DNA of 64,000 nt from Bathynomus jamesi (GCA_023014485.1 JAJOZX010008800.1:120375-184374), one strand, 5' to 3'. Shown: positions 1-11,627, numbered from the stretch's first letter. Made by a program: numbers and translations. Notes: a model not told the origin generated them from the letters alone.

Positions 1-480
1 TAAAGAGTTATTAAACTGGTTCAAATGATGTCCAATTGTCAATGCTAATAGGCTAGGTGAGCAATTGGCTCCAAACAACACAACATTAAATCTATAGGTT
101 ATGAACCCTTTATTCAAATCAAATGGATCCTTGAACCATAAGAACCTAAGTTGGTTCTTGTCATATATTCATTTTTAGATTTATTCTCAAAAATGCCTTT
201 GAAATGTCACTTTGTACGGCATATTTATCTAACCTGAACCTCAGTAAGATCTTCACAAGGTCAGAAATGAGATTAGGACCCTCAATCAGGCAATCATTCA
301 AACTGTGTTTATCACTGTCTTTGAGGCTACAGTTATATTAAAGTTCTGTAATATAGGTGTTCATGTATTACAGTTGGTCACATTTGATTCTACAGTATCA
401 AGTTTTGTCTGTTTGGCTGTAGCTAGTTGGTCTCTGGGAACAGTCTTTGGTTTATCCATAGTCTGGGTCTTATTTTGTAT
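1..480. other. AT-rich non-coding sequence
   Basis: I see no gene, repeat or transposon signature here. It abuts the minisatellite that starts near 481. Confidence 0.5.
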
Positions 481-1010
481 TGTTTGGTCTCTGGCCAAGG
501 GAGGCCATAAGACCCTTGTAATAGTTTTCCCTATGGCCAAGGTAGGCCATAAGACCCTTATTGTTTGGCCCATGGCCAAGGTAGGCCATAAGACCTTATT
601 GTTTGGCCCATGGCCAAGGTAGGCCATAAGACCTTTATTGTTTGGCCCATGGCCAAGGTAGGCCATAAGACCTTTATTGTTTGGCCCATGGCCAAGGTAG
701 GCCATAAGACCTTTATTGTTTGGCTCATGGCCAGTAGGCCATAAGACCAAGGTTCAGTTGTTTGGCCCATGGCCAAGTAGCCATAAGACCAAGGTTCATT
801 GTTTGGCTATGGCCAAGTAGGCCATAAGACCAAGGTTCAGTGTTTGGGCTATGGCCAAGTAGGCCATAAGACCAAGGTTCAGTGTTTGGGCTATGGCCAA
901 GTAGGCCATAAGACCAAGGTTCAGTGTTTGGGCTATGGCCAAAGTAGGCCATAAGACCAAGGTTCAGTGTTTGGGCTATGGCCAAAGTAGGCCATAAGAC
1001 CCTTTTGAGT
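481..1010. repeat. 39/42-bp minisatellite
   Basis: Tandem array with two unit types. The left half has 39-bp units containing ggccataagacctttattg. The right half has units of about 42 bp containing ggccataagaccaaggttca. Each unit holds a short palindromic core built on tggcc/ggcca. Open frames across it on both strands are repeat artefacts, not genes. Confidence 0.93.
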
Positions 1011-1517
1011 AACCCATGCAATCCTTGCTTATGTTCAGATAGGTTGAGTGTATTTGTGGCACATGTAAAGAGTACAGTGTATATATACATATATATACAC
1101 ACAGATTGCAAGGAATGCATGTGCCTGTTGAAAAAATCTGTTGAGTGATTCTTCCTTAAAAGAAGAATTGGATGCTTGGAGTTGTATGCATTTTAAATGC
1201 TTGTTCACTAATGTTGTTTAACTGGGGATCGTAATGAAATATAGGACAAGAAGAAATTACCAGAGAAGAGAGATCACAGACAAAACAGTCAAGTTTTAAA
1301 TTTGGTTTAATCCCCCCCAAGTACTTGTGTGTCACTCAGGTCTAAGCTTATAAGAGAATGAGACTCCTTAAATGTAAATGTTTCCTAGTTAGGCCCTAGG
1401 TTGTAGACCTAATTAGGCTTGATTAGGTTAGGCTTAGGCTTAGACCATTTAGCCTAATTCTGCAATTTTTGTTAAGTAAGGTTAAGGTTTGTAAATTCCC
1501 CACACACGGACCACCAA
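1011..1517. other. Non-coding; possible primer-binding site at its right edge
   Basis: No gene is visible. On the minus strand the bases next to the LTR-like repeat (about 1500-1517) read TTGGTGGTCCGTG, the form expected of a tRNA primer-binding site just inside a 5' LTR. The region further left shows no gag-like coding. Confidence 0.4.
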
Positions 1518-2227
1518 TGCGAAAAATGCTCTGTATGAATTGGTCCACAATTAACCCACCCCTTATATCTCCAGTCTAACTATAGAGTAGATCAAGTCTA
1601 GCCTAGAGGGTCAGCCTAGAGATTCCGGAAATGGTCCAGAGCGGGCAGATAAATTGAGGTCCACAGTAGGATTCCTCACCAAATTAGGTTAGGGCAATCT
1701 ACCTTCACCTTTGTTAAGCTATGAGTTGATGCTGGGTCTTAGGCCACAATGTAGGCCTAAGTTGTCTGACCCAGCTTAATTTAATGCGTTACTTCTAACT
1801 GGGTTAAAACACAATTAGTCACTTACTGCTAGTTATTAGAGAGTCTCTTTTCCCTTCTGTTAATTGTTGAGAGCGTACTTGCTGGTGGGGATCTTTTTCG
1901 TGTCTGTTCTTCCCCTTCTCTCGTTCCGTCTTCTCGCCCCGTTCCTCGTTTTCGTTCTCCTTGTCTCCTTTTCGCGGGGCTTTTTCCACCAGCGTCGTCT
2001 TGGTTTTTTCTTCGGTTGGTTGATCGGTAATGTATATCTATTACCGAGCACGCTCTTGTCACACAGTATATAAATACTAGTGTGGAGAATAACTCTGGTG
2101 AGCAACCAATTGGTTTCATCCACCCAGTTATTGACATAAAAGGAATTTAATAATTGTTAGATTAACTACCTACCTACTCAGTGAACCATTTTCGTTACCT
2201 CCCAACTACCCACTCATCAGTTTTCCA
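1518..2227 (-). repeat. LTR-like 710-bp repeat, copy 1
   Basis: This repeat occurs again at 7046-7755 in the same orientation. On the minus strand it begins TGGAAAACTGATG and ends TTTTTCGCA, so it has TG...CA termini. It holds a TATA-like stretch (tatttatatactg, near 2060-2075) and a purine-rich tract. A primer-binding-site-like sequence follows directly. The overlapping frames starting MSITGW and MDETNW lie in the presumed promoter part and are probably not genes. A SINE or MITE is the alternative; I could not find a convincing short target duplication. Confidence 0.55.
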
Positions 2228-2525
2228 TACCATCTAGAGTGGCTAGTTTTGTTACTATTTCTTCACATGTTTCTTTCTTAATGAAAAACGATGTTAAGGT
2301 TCGTTGAGAGGTTTGTCGCTTGCTACTAGTTGCTCCATTTTCCTCGGCTGTGCGCTTAGCATTAGTAACAGATAACTTGCTAATATTGTGCTTGTTAAGC
2401 AAATGTCTGATAAGACCGCTTGTAGACCAACCTTTACACTTTATTTGAGTTTTGCATTCTTTACAGGTTGCAAATTCTAGTTTCGAATCCTTCACGAAAT
2501 ATTTCCAAGCAAATGATTCTGACAT
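2217..2525 (-). pseudogene. hAT transposase N-terminus with BED zinc finger (truncated)
   Basis: The 102-residue frame has a BED-type finger: aromatic residues near 6-10, CKEC at about 21-24, then RHLLNKH at 40-46. After it comes a Ser/Thr/Lys linker with TLTSFF, typical of hAT transposases and ZBED proteins. BED fingers bind the transposon ends. The reading frame ends a few bases into the LTR-like repeat, so the catalytic RNase-H domain is absent. There is no sign of a host ZBED gene around it. Confidence 0.8.
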
Positions 2526-3033
2526 TCTTGATTGAAGGGGTTCGTTTCGAACAAAATAAATTAAAACATACTATATATATAGTACTAGGCTAGTATAGGA
2601 ACTACAAAGAATCTTGAGTCACAAATACTCACAATATAAAGGAAGTGTGACACTTGCACAATGCACAACCTGGCGTAATGCAGTTACTGGAGCTACTGAG
2701 CGTGGTGACAAATTAAGACAGCATCAGCGCAATTACGCAAGATATTACAGGTCCTGACAAGTAGTGACAATCTGTGACATGCCATAACAAGCTGAAATTA
2801 AAAAACAAAAAACTAAGCAAGCTTAAAACTAACAAATACAAACGTATTCTGACAAGTTATGGGTTAATTAAACTTACTATTAGCAAAATTTCCCAGTCTT
2901 AACACAAAATAAGCAAAATTAAATTTTTAAGAAAATATCCCGGGATTTCCCGGGACAGGGAGAATTTCCCGGGAAATTTAAATTAGCTAAAAATCTACCG
3001 GGATCCCGGGATCCCGGTAAAGAAACCCTACTG
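2228..3033 (-). mobile_element. hAT transposon, 5' half only
   Basis: The right end (3000-3033) reads on the minus strand CAGTAGGGTTTCTTTACCGG followed by repeated GGGATCCC blocks, a hAT-type terminal inverted repeat. The BED-finger exon lies inside in the matching direction. The element stops abruptly at the LTR-like repeat at 2227, so its transposase core and 3' end are missing. Confidence 0.65.
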
Positions 3034-3489
3034 TATACATTTCATCGACGGGGATTCTATCGAAACTCTAATAAACCAACTTAGCTTAACTTAACCTAAT
3101 TTAGTCTAACCCTATCACTGTCGATAAAAATATCACGTCGACAAAGTATTGTTAGTCCCATACATACATAGAATAGAGTTTAGGGGTAATTCACACAAAA
3201 TTTAAAGCGTGCTTCACTCGAAACCTTCCTAAATTATGCAGCAACGTACGTACAAAAATATTTCAAATTAATTTACAGTTTCTTTATAGTAATCGCAAAT
3301 AAAATAATAATAATAAAAATTAAGACGTGAAAGTATGCCATCTATGGGATCTTAATGTTATACGAGAAAGAATTGAATAAAATGCTGCGATTGATTCGAG
3401 TACAGGGGGTTTAACACGTTAAACACCTTTGGACGCGAAAGCGTTTATGTGTTTCCCCAGGTGTTCAAATATGCGCCAGGTTGTGGTAG

Positions 3490-3565
3490 ACTTTACCTCG
3501 CGTAGCATAGTGGTTAGCCCTCACGACTCGTAATCAAAAGGTCCTATGTTTGAACCCTAACGGGT
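3490..3565 (+). tRNA. tRNA-like sequence (SINE-type), copy A
   Basis: It contains an A-box-like tagcatagtggttag, an anticodon-like loop CTCGTAA (CGT, Thr-like) and a B-box-like gtttgaaccc. The acceptor stem does not pair, so this is a tRNA-derived repeat rather than a working tRNA. An identical copy lies at about 16408-16483. Confidence 0.45.
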
Positions 3566-3857
3566 TTTGCATTATGCAAAATCATGCTAATTCATGTGTG
3601 ATGTTCTATATATATATAATTTGGGGTCCCTGGCCACAAAATGGTGTAGGAGCTTCTAATAATACCCAATCATTTTTTTTTAGAGGGGAATCAAGGCAGG
3701 CTGGCCTCCTTCAGCAGAATTATTCCCATATTATAAGGAATAATAAAACATCTTTTTATTTATTTTTCAATTATTTTCCAAGCTTTTCAATTCTCCTACA
3801 TACGAGCGTCATTCTTCATATATATATATATATATGAATAGAAACGACATAAGTGTG

Positions 3858-4191
3858 CAGAAACGTTCCTTAACACTTATGTCGTTTCTATTCATTTATA
3901 TACTGCGCGGTCATTGCAGTTATATGCGCATATTCACGATTTGCGAGGGTGCCCTCTCAGGGCATTGGTTTCTGCCCTATGTGGGAGAATTTCGATTTGT
4001 GATTGAGTGAGGGCCGTAGCATAATGGTAGAGCGTCCGACCGGCAATTGGAAGGCCCTGGGTTCGTTTCCTGGGCGGTTCGCCTCATTTTTCATTATTCG
4101 TTATCTCTCCTCCTCTTGTGCAGAAACGTTCCTTAACACTTATGTCGTTTCTATTCATTTATATACTGCGCGGTCATTGCAGTTATATGCA
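3858..4191 (+). repeat. tRNA-like satellite, about 261-bp unit, one and a bit copies
   Basis: The block starting cagaaacgttccttaacac at about 3858 repeats at about 4119, a 261-bp period. It lies within (TA)n tracts. Read on the minus strand it aligns along its length with the 266-bp satellite at 51286: shared parts are gcagtata, the tRNA-like core with ttgccggtc, and cagaaaccaatgcc followed by a small G/C hairpin. Confidence 0.75.
4011..4081 (+). tRNA. tRNA-like, Ala(GGC)-type loop, probably not functional
   Basis: The acceptor arms GGGCCGT and GCGGTTC pair over seven positions with wobble. The anticodon stem TCCGA/TTGGA closes a loop CCGGCAA (GGC), and the T-arm CTGGG/CCTGG carries TTCG. 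Position 33 is C instead of T and one base between the acceptor and D stems is missing. It is embedded in the 261-bp satellite unit. Confidence 0.5.
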
Positions 4192-4671
4192 TATATATAT
4201 ATATATATTTCTTTCATGAAATGGAAATTATAATTTAGTTACCCTAATAAAATATTTTCTTGAGAGATATTTTTAATGTTCTATTAAAACGAATTACTTT
4301 TTTAATTAAACTTTTATAGTGAACTTTATTTTAAAATATATTCCAACAAACAAATTTTGTTTAAATATTAAATTTATATACCAAATTTCAAAAGTAACTA
4401 TATCTATAACTTCAGTTTTTGCTATATTTTGTAACGTTTAATTACGTAGTAGATGGAATGTATAAGAAATAAGTATAGTTTTATCTATAATAGTTGTATT
4501 GTTAATTAGATAACCTGAAATCAGCCGAATTTGGAATTACTAGTAAGTATCTTGACTATATACTAACGGATAGTCTTTCGGATGACTGTAATATTCTAGG
4601 GCAATGTTGACAATTTTATGCTCAGGGAAATACTTTGGGTCAGAAAATTTCGTGTGTTCATTAGATATTAA

Positions 4672-5504
4672 CAGGGTTGCCACATGCAAACCTAAGTGAT
4701 AAGCCAAACTATGCACGAAAAAAAGCCAAAAAAAAGCCAAATAATTTTAAGTATAGATCACATACTCACATTACAGGAAAAGCTCCAGATCCTCTTCAGC
4801 AGTGTCCTCCACATTAGAACAAGTAGCCTCGACACCATATACTTTTCGTGATTTGAGAGGTTACTCATTCGTGGAGCAATATTGCAATGACAAAGTTTGC
4901 AATAAGCTGAATCTGAGCCATCAACAGACTTTTTCACCCAAACAAACGTTTCTTCCCACTTACTATTGTATTTACGGCTGCTGTCGTACGATAGCTTCCA
5001 CTTCTTTGATGACATGGTTGTAGAACAAAAACAAAATTTACATAAACTAGAACTTTAAACTGGTTCACTCGATGATACCCAAGTTTTACCGCCTACACAC
5101 GAACGACGCACAGTACCGATCCTCACCGATGCTAAGTGTTGACTGCTTTCCCGCCTGCGACCCGCGTCCCGGCATCCGTTCCGTTTGAACAAGTATCAAA
5201 CGTGTATGAATCTCGAATGTAACGCCACGGACAAGACTAGATTCACTATACACGTTTGGTAGTTTGGTACAAGGAAAAAAACACGTGCTAAAAGAGGCTA
5301 AACAGTATAACTGATATTATAAAGGCAAAAATAAAAAAAGATCCTGGAAAAAGCCCAAAAATCAAACTGATACTATAAAACCAAGCGAGTTGAAAAAAGC
5401 CAATAAAAAGCCCAAAAAGCCAAATTGATATTATAAAGCCAAGCAAGTTGAAAAAAGCCAAATTTATGGAATTTGGCTTTAAAAAGGCCAATCTGGCAAC
5501 CCTG
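4672..5504 (-). mobile_element. Non-autonomous hAT element, 833 bp
   Basis: Ends CAGGGTTGCCA and TGGCAACCCTG are perfect inverted repeats, flanked by the 8-bp target duplication gatattaa (4664-4671, 5505-5512). The paralogous locus B has one uninterrupted gatattaa at about 20765, so it preserves the empty site. The element carries a BED-finger exon on the minus strand but no catalytic domain. Confidence 0.93.
4758..5015 (-). pseudogene. hAT BED-finger exon inside the 833-bp element
   Basis: The frame contains W..W and YCKLCHCNI followed by SNHEKY, the N-terminal BED finger (C-x2-C...H) of hAT transposases. After about 55 residues the family match ends and the frame runs into non-coding sequence. 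Only the DNA-binding exon was retained. Confidence 0.65.
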
Positions 5505-5798
5505 GATATTAAGTTGATTTTGTTTAAAACTTTTTGTACTCTAATCAGGCTGAGTCCAATGTATAGGTTTGCCAAGTCAACAGATCTTGAATAAAGGACA
5601 CTTGCACGCTACCGTATGTATATTCCATTGCTTATCATGATAAAAATTTACTTCTGCAATATTTTTTACAATTTCTTTATTATATTCATAGATAAAATGT
5701 CTAGAAAGTCGTACACTTGTAAAATCACACTACTGTATTGAAATGAAACATTTTTAAATTTCTTTATTATATTTTGTGAATTAAAGACAGGAAAATAT

Positions 5799-6240
5799 TT
5801 ACAAAACATTATAATGAATGAAGCCTTTATTTATTATGAAATTGTACTTATCTTGACTTCGACCAGCCTTGAGTAAAGCTGTATCATTTTTATTTTGCCT
5901 GCAAAATCGGCACAATTGTCTTTTAAATTGAAATAAATCAAAAGTTCTTTTTATTAATTCTACTGAACATCTTGTTTCAGTCATCTCGCCACTTAGCATT
6001 CATTACACTGAAAATTCTTTCGCAAATTGCTGATGTTCCAGGCACCGACAAAGCATAGGACACCACTTTGAAAATATTTATACATTTAAAACCATTGCTT
6101 TTTGAGATGAAGTGCCATTTACCTGCCGTACTTAAGCAGTTCTTAAAACTTTCAGTGTTGGAAATAGCTTCAAAGTTGGTTTGGAGAATAGAAAGCTCAT
6201 CAAACAAATCATCCATGCTCAAACCCAGTTTATCAATCAT
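5799..6240 (-). pseudogene. hAT transposase C-terminal fragment, locus A
   Basis: Two overlapping minus-strand frames (5977-6240 and 5799-5999) encode the C-terminal hAT dimerisation region. It includes FKCINIFKVVSYALSVPGTS followed by CERIFSVMNAKW, and then a short basic tail. A frameshift near 5990 separates them. The paralogue at 21149-21505 reads through without interruption. No N-terminal or catalytic part is present at this locus. Confidence 0.78.
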
Positions 6241-6690
6241 TTTAACTAAAATTCTCCACTACTACTATAAAAGTATATAATTAAGTATTCTTACCTAAGT
6301 ATTTATCTGAAGATAGTCTTCAATTGATAAAAAATAGAATCACGTCAAAACTCATGAAGCCGGTTTAATATGGCAATTTGGCAAAGCACAAAAAATATGT
6401 TAGATGGCGATGCCTTCCTCGTTCCTCTCCAGCAAGGATGACAATGGCAACGGGCAATGGGGCAGGATTGCCAACTCTGATTTACTAGAAATCACATCTG
6501 AATGTTGAATCTCACTTCTCCCGATTAACGAATTAATTAAGTTTGAAACATCTCCGTCTCAAATTTTTAGTGATGAATAAAATTTTGAGTCAATTACTGA
6601 ATTAAAGGACATATGGCGTCCTTCCGAGTTTATCAAAGGACAAGGACACATGAGCTGAAATAAAGAACTGTCCTTTGAAATAAAGGACAC

Positions 6691-6975
6691 TTGGCAACCC
6701 TACGCGGCGGCAATGTATACTATACAGCTCATTTGTGTTGGAACTACAGGATGTATAATTTGAGGAAATTATATGTTGCCTATAATAATATTTTTAGGAG
6801 TTTATTAAGGACACCAAGATTTGTAAATGGTGCTCCTTCTAGTGTCAGTATGCTGTTTGTAATCAATAAGGTGCCTAACTGTGCCAGTGTCATTCGCAAT
6901 TTGTATTTAGATTTATCACTAGGTTTGGTGAGTCAGCCAATAAGATAATAGAAGCCATGGTTAGTGGACTGGTCT
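6691..6975 (+). pseudogene. LINE reverse-transcriptase C-terminal fragment
   Basis: The frame reads LCWNYRMYNLRKLYVAYNN, then FRSLLRTPRF and VPNCASVIRN, resembling the region after the reverse transcriptase domain of arthropod non-LTR retrotransposons (the HLWCNY...VAYNN type). It is 5' truncated and followed by stops. In locus B the same fragment stops at FRSL and joins a different LINE. Confidence 0.6.
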
Positions 6976-7045
6976 CCGATATATTTATAAATCTCAAATC
7001 TGGAAGCATTGGCGTAGGCAATTGTATGTTCATTATACAGAATTG

Positions 7046-7755
7046 TGAAAAACGCTCTGTATGAATTGGTCCACAATTAACCCACCCCTTATATCTCCAG
7101 TCTAACTATAGAGTAGATTAAGTCTAGCCTTGTAGGGGTCAGCCTAGAGATTCCGGAAATGGTCCAGAGCGGGCAGATAAATTGAGGTCCACAGTAGGAT
7201 TCCTCACCAAATTAGGTTAGGGCAATCTACCTTCACCTTTGTTAAGCTATGAGTTGATGCTAGGTCTTAGGCCACAATGTAGGCCTAAGTTGTCTGACCC
7301 AGCTTAATTTAATGCGTTTACTTCTAATGGGTTAAAACACAATTAGTCACTTACTGCTAGTTATTAGAGAGTCTCTTTTCTGTCTAATTGTTGAGAGCGT
7401 ACTTGCTGGTGGGGATCTTTTTCCGTTGTTTGTCCTTCTCCCTTCTCTCGTTCCGTCTTCTCGCCCCGTTCCTCGTTTTCGTTCTCCCTTGTCTTCCTTT
7501 TCGCGGGGCTTTTTCCACCAGCGTCCTCTTGGTTTTTCTTCGGTTGGTTGATCGGTAATGTATATCTATTACCGAGCACGCTCTTGTCACACAGTATATA
7601 AATACTAGTGTGGAGAATAACTCTGGTGAGCAACCAATTGGTTTCATCCACCCAGTTATTGACATAAAAGGAATTTAATAATTGTTAGATTAACTACCTA
7701 CCTACTCAGTGAACCATTTTCGTTACCTCCCAACTACCCACACATCAGTTTTCCA
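7046..7755 (-). repeat. LTR-like 710-bp repeat, copy 2 (probably solo)
   Basis: This is a near-identical second copy of the repeat at 1518-2227, in the same orientation, with small indels. Unlike copy 1 it is not followed by a primer-binding-site-like sequence on the minus strand, so it looks like a solo LTR or a 3' LTR. The 4.8 kb between the copies contains unrelated hAT and composite-repeat material rather than gag-pol. Confidence 0.55.
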
Positions 7756-8530
7756 TAGAATGATTCACTGCCCTACTTAATCAGTGCTCCAGACAACTAT
7801 CTCTTAATCTTCTATGGACCTCTTCTATAATGTTTGTACCTGTTGAGTCTGAAATAAAGTGTATGTGTGTTTGTTTGTACTACCACGCAAAGCTTTGACA
7901 TGATCTACCACAAATGTTCCGTGAGCTCATACTACTATTCTACACTAGTATTATCGAAATAATTTAACAAAACCTTCAAAAGCTGATTTGTGCAGATATT
8001 AAATAGTGGAACTATAGATGGTTTTTAGCCTTTGAAAGAATAAGTACCTAATAAAATAAAAGAATTATATGTCCATGATTTATCAAACACATTCAAAGAT
8101 GTGTTTGGGGGAAATATTGTTTAAATATGAATACTGGAACCAGTTAAAAATATGTTAATATTTTATACCAATAAAGAATTTTTATTTTAAAAACTAAAAG
8201 GAGAAGGATAACGTTATACTATTGAAATGTGGCATATTCTCGCTTAGGTGACGTTTGGCAAGACATGAAAATTGTTAAAAACAAAGTGTTTACAGTTAAG
8301 TTGTTTATGTATTTAGATCAAACATGGCAAATATGGGATAAAAGTTGAAGTTTTCTACTCCTTTTTATTGACGAAAAATTTCTTCCTTTGGATAAGTAAA
8401 ACGAAATAAGACTATAAAAGAGAAGTACTGTATAGATAAATACATGGACGAATTAAAGCAGTTGGGCCTGACAACAAATTTTCTTTCAAGTGATTAATAA
8501 CAAAAAATATAATTTTAGGGAATACTTATT
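7756..8530. other. AT-rich non-coding sequence
   Basis: No gene, tRNA or transposon end is recognisable between the LTR-like copy and the CT microsatellite. Confidence 0.5.
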
Positions 8531-8535
8531 AACAC

Positions 8536-8537
<2 letters not shown>

Positions 8538-8577
<40 letters not shown>
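8538..8577. repeat. (CT)n microsatellite
   Basis: About 40 bp of CT repeats with one interruption. Confidence 0.95.
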
Positions 8578-8654
8578 TAAAACCTTTGGTTAGCTTCCGC
8601 CCGAATTGTTCATTCTGACAAAGGTCGAGCTTGTCACTCCACCTTAGACCGACA

Positions 8655-8722
8655 GTTTAACGTGGAATTCAAACCACACCCCACCAGCAGCCCAGCGTCT
8701 TAACCACTAGGCTAACACAGGG
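8655..8722 (-). tRNA. tRNA-like relic
   Basis: The minus strand shows A-box-like ttagcctagtggttaagacg and, about 35 bases on, B-box-like ggtttgaattcc. Stems are not conserved. It sits just left of the LINE and is probably a SINE remnant. Confidence 0.4.
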
Positions 8723-8727
8723 TACTC

Positions 8728-11627
8728 ATGATCATGAGTAGTGAAATTGCAATCAAAGGGTACACCACCCATAGATGTGACAGAGAAGACCGTCTAAATG
8801 GTGGTGTCCTGATGTACATCCCTGAAAACATTCAAAGTGAACTGCTCATGGCATATTCAAATGGAGCCTGTGAACTCCTAATCATCATGCTCAGCATAAA
8901 TAAAGAAGACATAATACTAGTGAATATCTATAGCCCCCCAGATAGCTCCCATCTAGAGCTCACTGAAGTTCTGGAAAAAATCAGGCAATGCCCAGCTATT
9001 GTAGACTCAACAAGAGACTTAATCATTACAGGAGACTTAATCTTCCAAACTGCACCTGGAACCAATATGGTGGTATGAAATCAGGGACAAAAAGGTCCAA
9101 ATCAAAACACCTGAATGAGTTTATGGAAAAACTGCTCCTAGTACAACATGTCCACTGCCCAACTAGAAAAAATAATATCCTAGATTTAGTGCTGACAAAT
9201 AATGCAACTACAATTGACCACATTGTTATAACACCAACTATACACTCCGACCACAATGTCATGCACATATTCACAAACTTGTCCCTCCACAAATGTAAGC
9301 AAGAACCATGCCAAATGAACTTGCCATACTCTGACCTAAACCTGCACAAGTCAGACTGGACATCAATAAATAACTGTCTGGGAGAAATAAACTGGGAAGA
9401 TGAATTAGAAAACTTAAAGCCAGAAGAATGCTGGAGTAGAATACAATACCTGCTGTCATCAGCATTATACAAACACACACCAAAGAAAAACGATAGTGCA
9501 CAGAAGCACCGGACAAAAGAGCACAGATACAGAAGGACACTTATGAGAAAGAGAACAAAGCTATCTAAACAACTGACAAAGCAATTAAGTGATACAAGAC
9601 ATAGTAACATCCGGAATCAGATACTGATGTTAGAACTTAAAATAAAGGAGTCAACCATAAGAGAGAATATTGATAATGAACACAAAGCTATTGGCACTAT
9701 AAAGGAAAATAGCAAATTCTTCTTTAGCTATGCTAAACGCAAAGCAGTTATCAAAACGAGCATTGGCCCATTGCTTGCTAAAGATGGACTAACTCTCACA
9801 TCTAATACACAGGAAATGGCAAACATTTTACAATCTCAATATGCTTTAAGCTGGAGTACCCCTGTAGTAGCAAAGAAAATAAAAACTACAGCATTTTTTG
9901 ATAGAGAAGAAAATGACCAAGACAGACCATTATTGGAAGATATACAAATAACCACTAGAGATATACAACAGGCAATAACAGAGCTACCGGGGAGTTCAGC
10001 CCCTGGTCCAGATGGAATTGGAGCCAAGATTCTTAAGGAATGCAAACATACTTTATCTCTGCCTTTGAAAATCCTGTGGAGATCCTCACTAGACACCAGT
10101 AGAATACCACCAATCATGAAACAAGCAAATATTACCCCAATCTACAAAGGAGGCAAAAGAAAGGAAGCCAAGAACTATAGACCCATATCTTTGACTTCCC
10201 ATATTATTAAAATATTTGAGAAAGTCCTGAAAAGGCACATTGTCAGTTTTATAGAAAATGAACATCTCTTAGAAGACTTTCAACATGGCTTCAGACACAA
10301 GAGATCCTGCCTTACTGAACTTATAGACCATTGCAATACAATCCTACAATACTTGGGAGAAAACCACAATGTTGATGTCATCTATCTAGACTTTGCAAAA
10401 GCTTTTGACAAGGTTGACCATGGTATATTATTCCATAAACTAAAAGAGCTTGGTATTTGTGGAAAAGTAGGAAAATGGATCCATGCCTTTCTCTCTGACA
10501 GAAAACAAATAACAACTGTAAATGGAGCAAGATCTATAGAAAAAGAAGTGATTAGTGGAGTGCCGCAAGGCACAGTACTAGGACCAATTCTATTCATTAT
10601 AATGCTAAACAATATAAACTGTAACCTAGGAAGCTCTCTCCTGTCATTCGCAGATGATACCAGAATACTAAGACCAATTACAGAAAAAGAAGACTGTGTA
10701 GAGCTACAAAAAGATCTACAAACTATATATGCATGGGCAGATGCAAACAATATGGCCTTCAATGAAGACAAATTTGAACTAATTAAGTATGGACCAAATA
10801 AATACCTGAAAGAACAATTCAACTACACTGGACCCACAGGAAAAGATATTGCACAAACTGATCATGTCAGGGATCTAGGGATTATATTATCTGAAGATGC
10901 AACATTCAACAGGCACATTGACAAAGTAACCTCATCATGCAAACAACTAATAGGATATACTGAGGACATTCAGAACTAGGGACAGTATGACCATGCTTAC
11001 CCTGTGGAAATCACTTGTCCTTCCACGCATTGACTACTGCTCTCAATTATGGTTTCCCCACAAACAGAATGAATTGCAAAAAATTGAGGGCCTACAAAGA
11101 ACTTTACCTCGTATATTAAACAACCTGATGGGCAACAGGTGAGTAAAAACAAATTAAACTACTGGGATAGGCTTAGAGGCCTCAACCTTTATTCCATAGA
11201 GAGAAGGTTTGAGAGATACATCCTAATCTACACCTGGAAAATTCTAGAAGGGCTTTTAGTTGCCCCCAATACTGAATCAATTGTGCCCACCTTAACAAGA
11301 ACTGGCAGAATGTGTAAAAAATATCACCTCCCACCAAACAGTCTGAGAAGGATTCAAACCCTTCAATATAATAGTATCTCTAGGCAGGGTTCTCGCCTGT
11401 TTAACTCCTTGCCTCAGTACCTTAGAGATATAAGTGCAGTCCCAGTAGATACTTTTAAAAAACACTTGGACATGTTTTTAGCCAACATACCCGACCAACC
11501 CACAGTGTCAGGGTATTCCTCTGCCAGACCAGCCCCCACAAATTCAATAGGGGACCAAATCGTATGGCAGGAGCAAGAGAAAAGAAGGGTGGCGACCCCG
11601 TCGTGGCCCCGCCTCAGGAGGCGCTGA
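8728..11627 (+). pseudogene. LINE ORF2: AP-endonuclease/reverse transcriptase (frameshifted)
   Basis: The first frame (8728-9078) holds the endonuclease C-terminal half, with LNGGVLMYI and VNIYSPP. A frameshift near 9060 leads to a 663-residue frame (8988-10979). It carries YRPISLTS, QHGFRHKRSC, IYLDFAKAFDKVDH (first catalytic Asp), SGVPQGTVLGP and SFADDTRI (the FADD active site). A further break near 10950-11130 precedes a C-terminal part (11139-11627) with a RNQV-free Cys-poor tail of the Jockey/CR1 type. The catalytic residues of the reverse transcriptase are intact. I assign the Jockey/CR1 group only tentatively. Confidence 0.87.

Larger units (their letters stand above)
3031..6806. repeat. 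Composite repeat, locus A (paralogue of 15949-22072)
   Basis: Starting at ctgtatacatttcatcgacg, this stretch is almost identical to the one starting at 15949. It contains in order a tRNA-like region, a (TA)n tract, a block beginning tttctttcatgaaatgg, a hAT C-terminal relic and a LINE tail. Locus A differs by a tRNA-like satellite in its (TA)n tract and by an 833-bp hAT insertion at 4672. Locus B differs by two Penelope copies and a small hAT-like insertion. Confidence 0.85.

Noticed and set aside
305..1120. Open frames with repeated MAYLGH/GPNNKGL-like peptides
   Set aside because: Translations of the 39/42-bp minisatellite.
1829..2137. Paired overlapping frames repeated at 7364-7665
   Set aside because: They lie in the promoter-like part of the LTR-like repeat, are Arg-rich low complexity, and differ in frame between copies.
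3550..3837. 95-residue frame repeated at 16465
   Set aside because: It spans a tRNA-like element and a (TA)n tract. The similarity is from repeat duplication.
9026..9610. 194-residue minus-strand frame
   Set aside because: Antisense shadow of the LINE reverse transcriptase frame.
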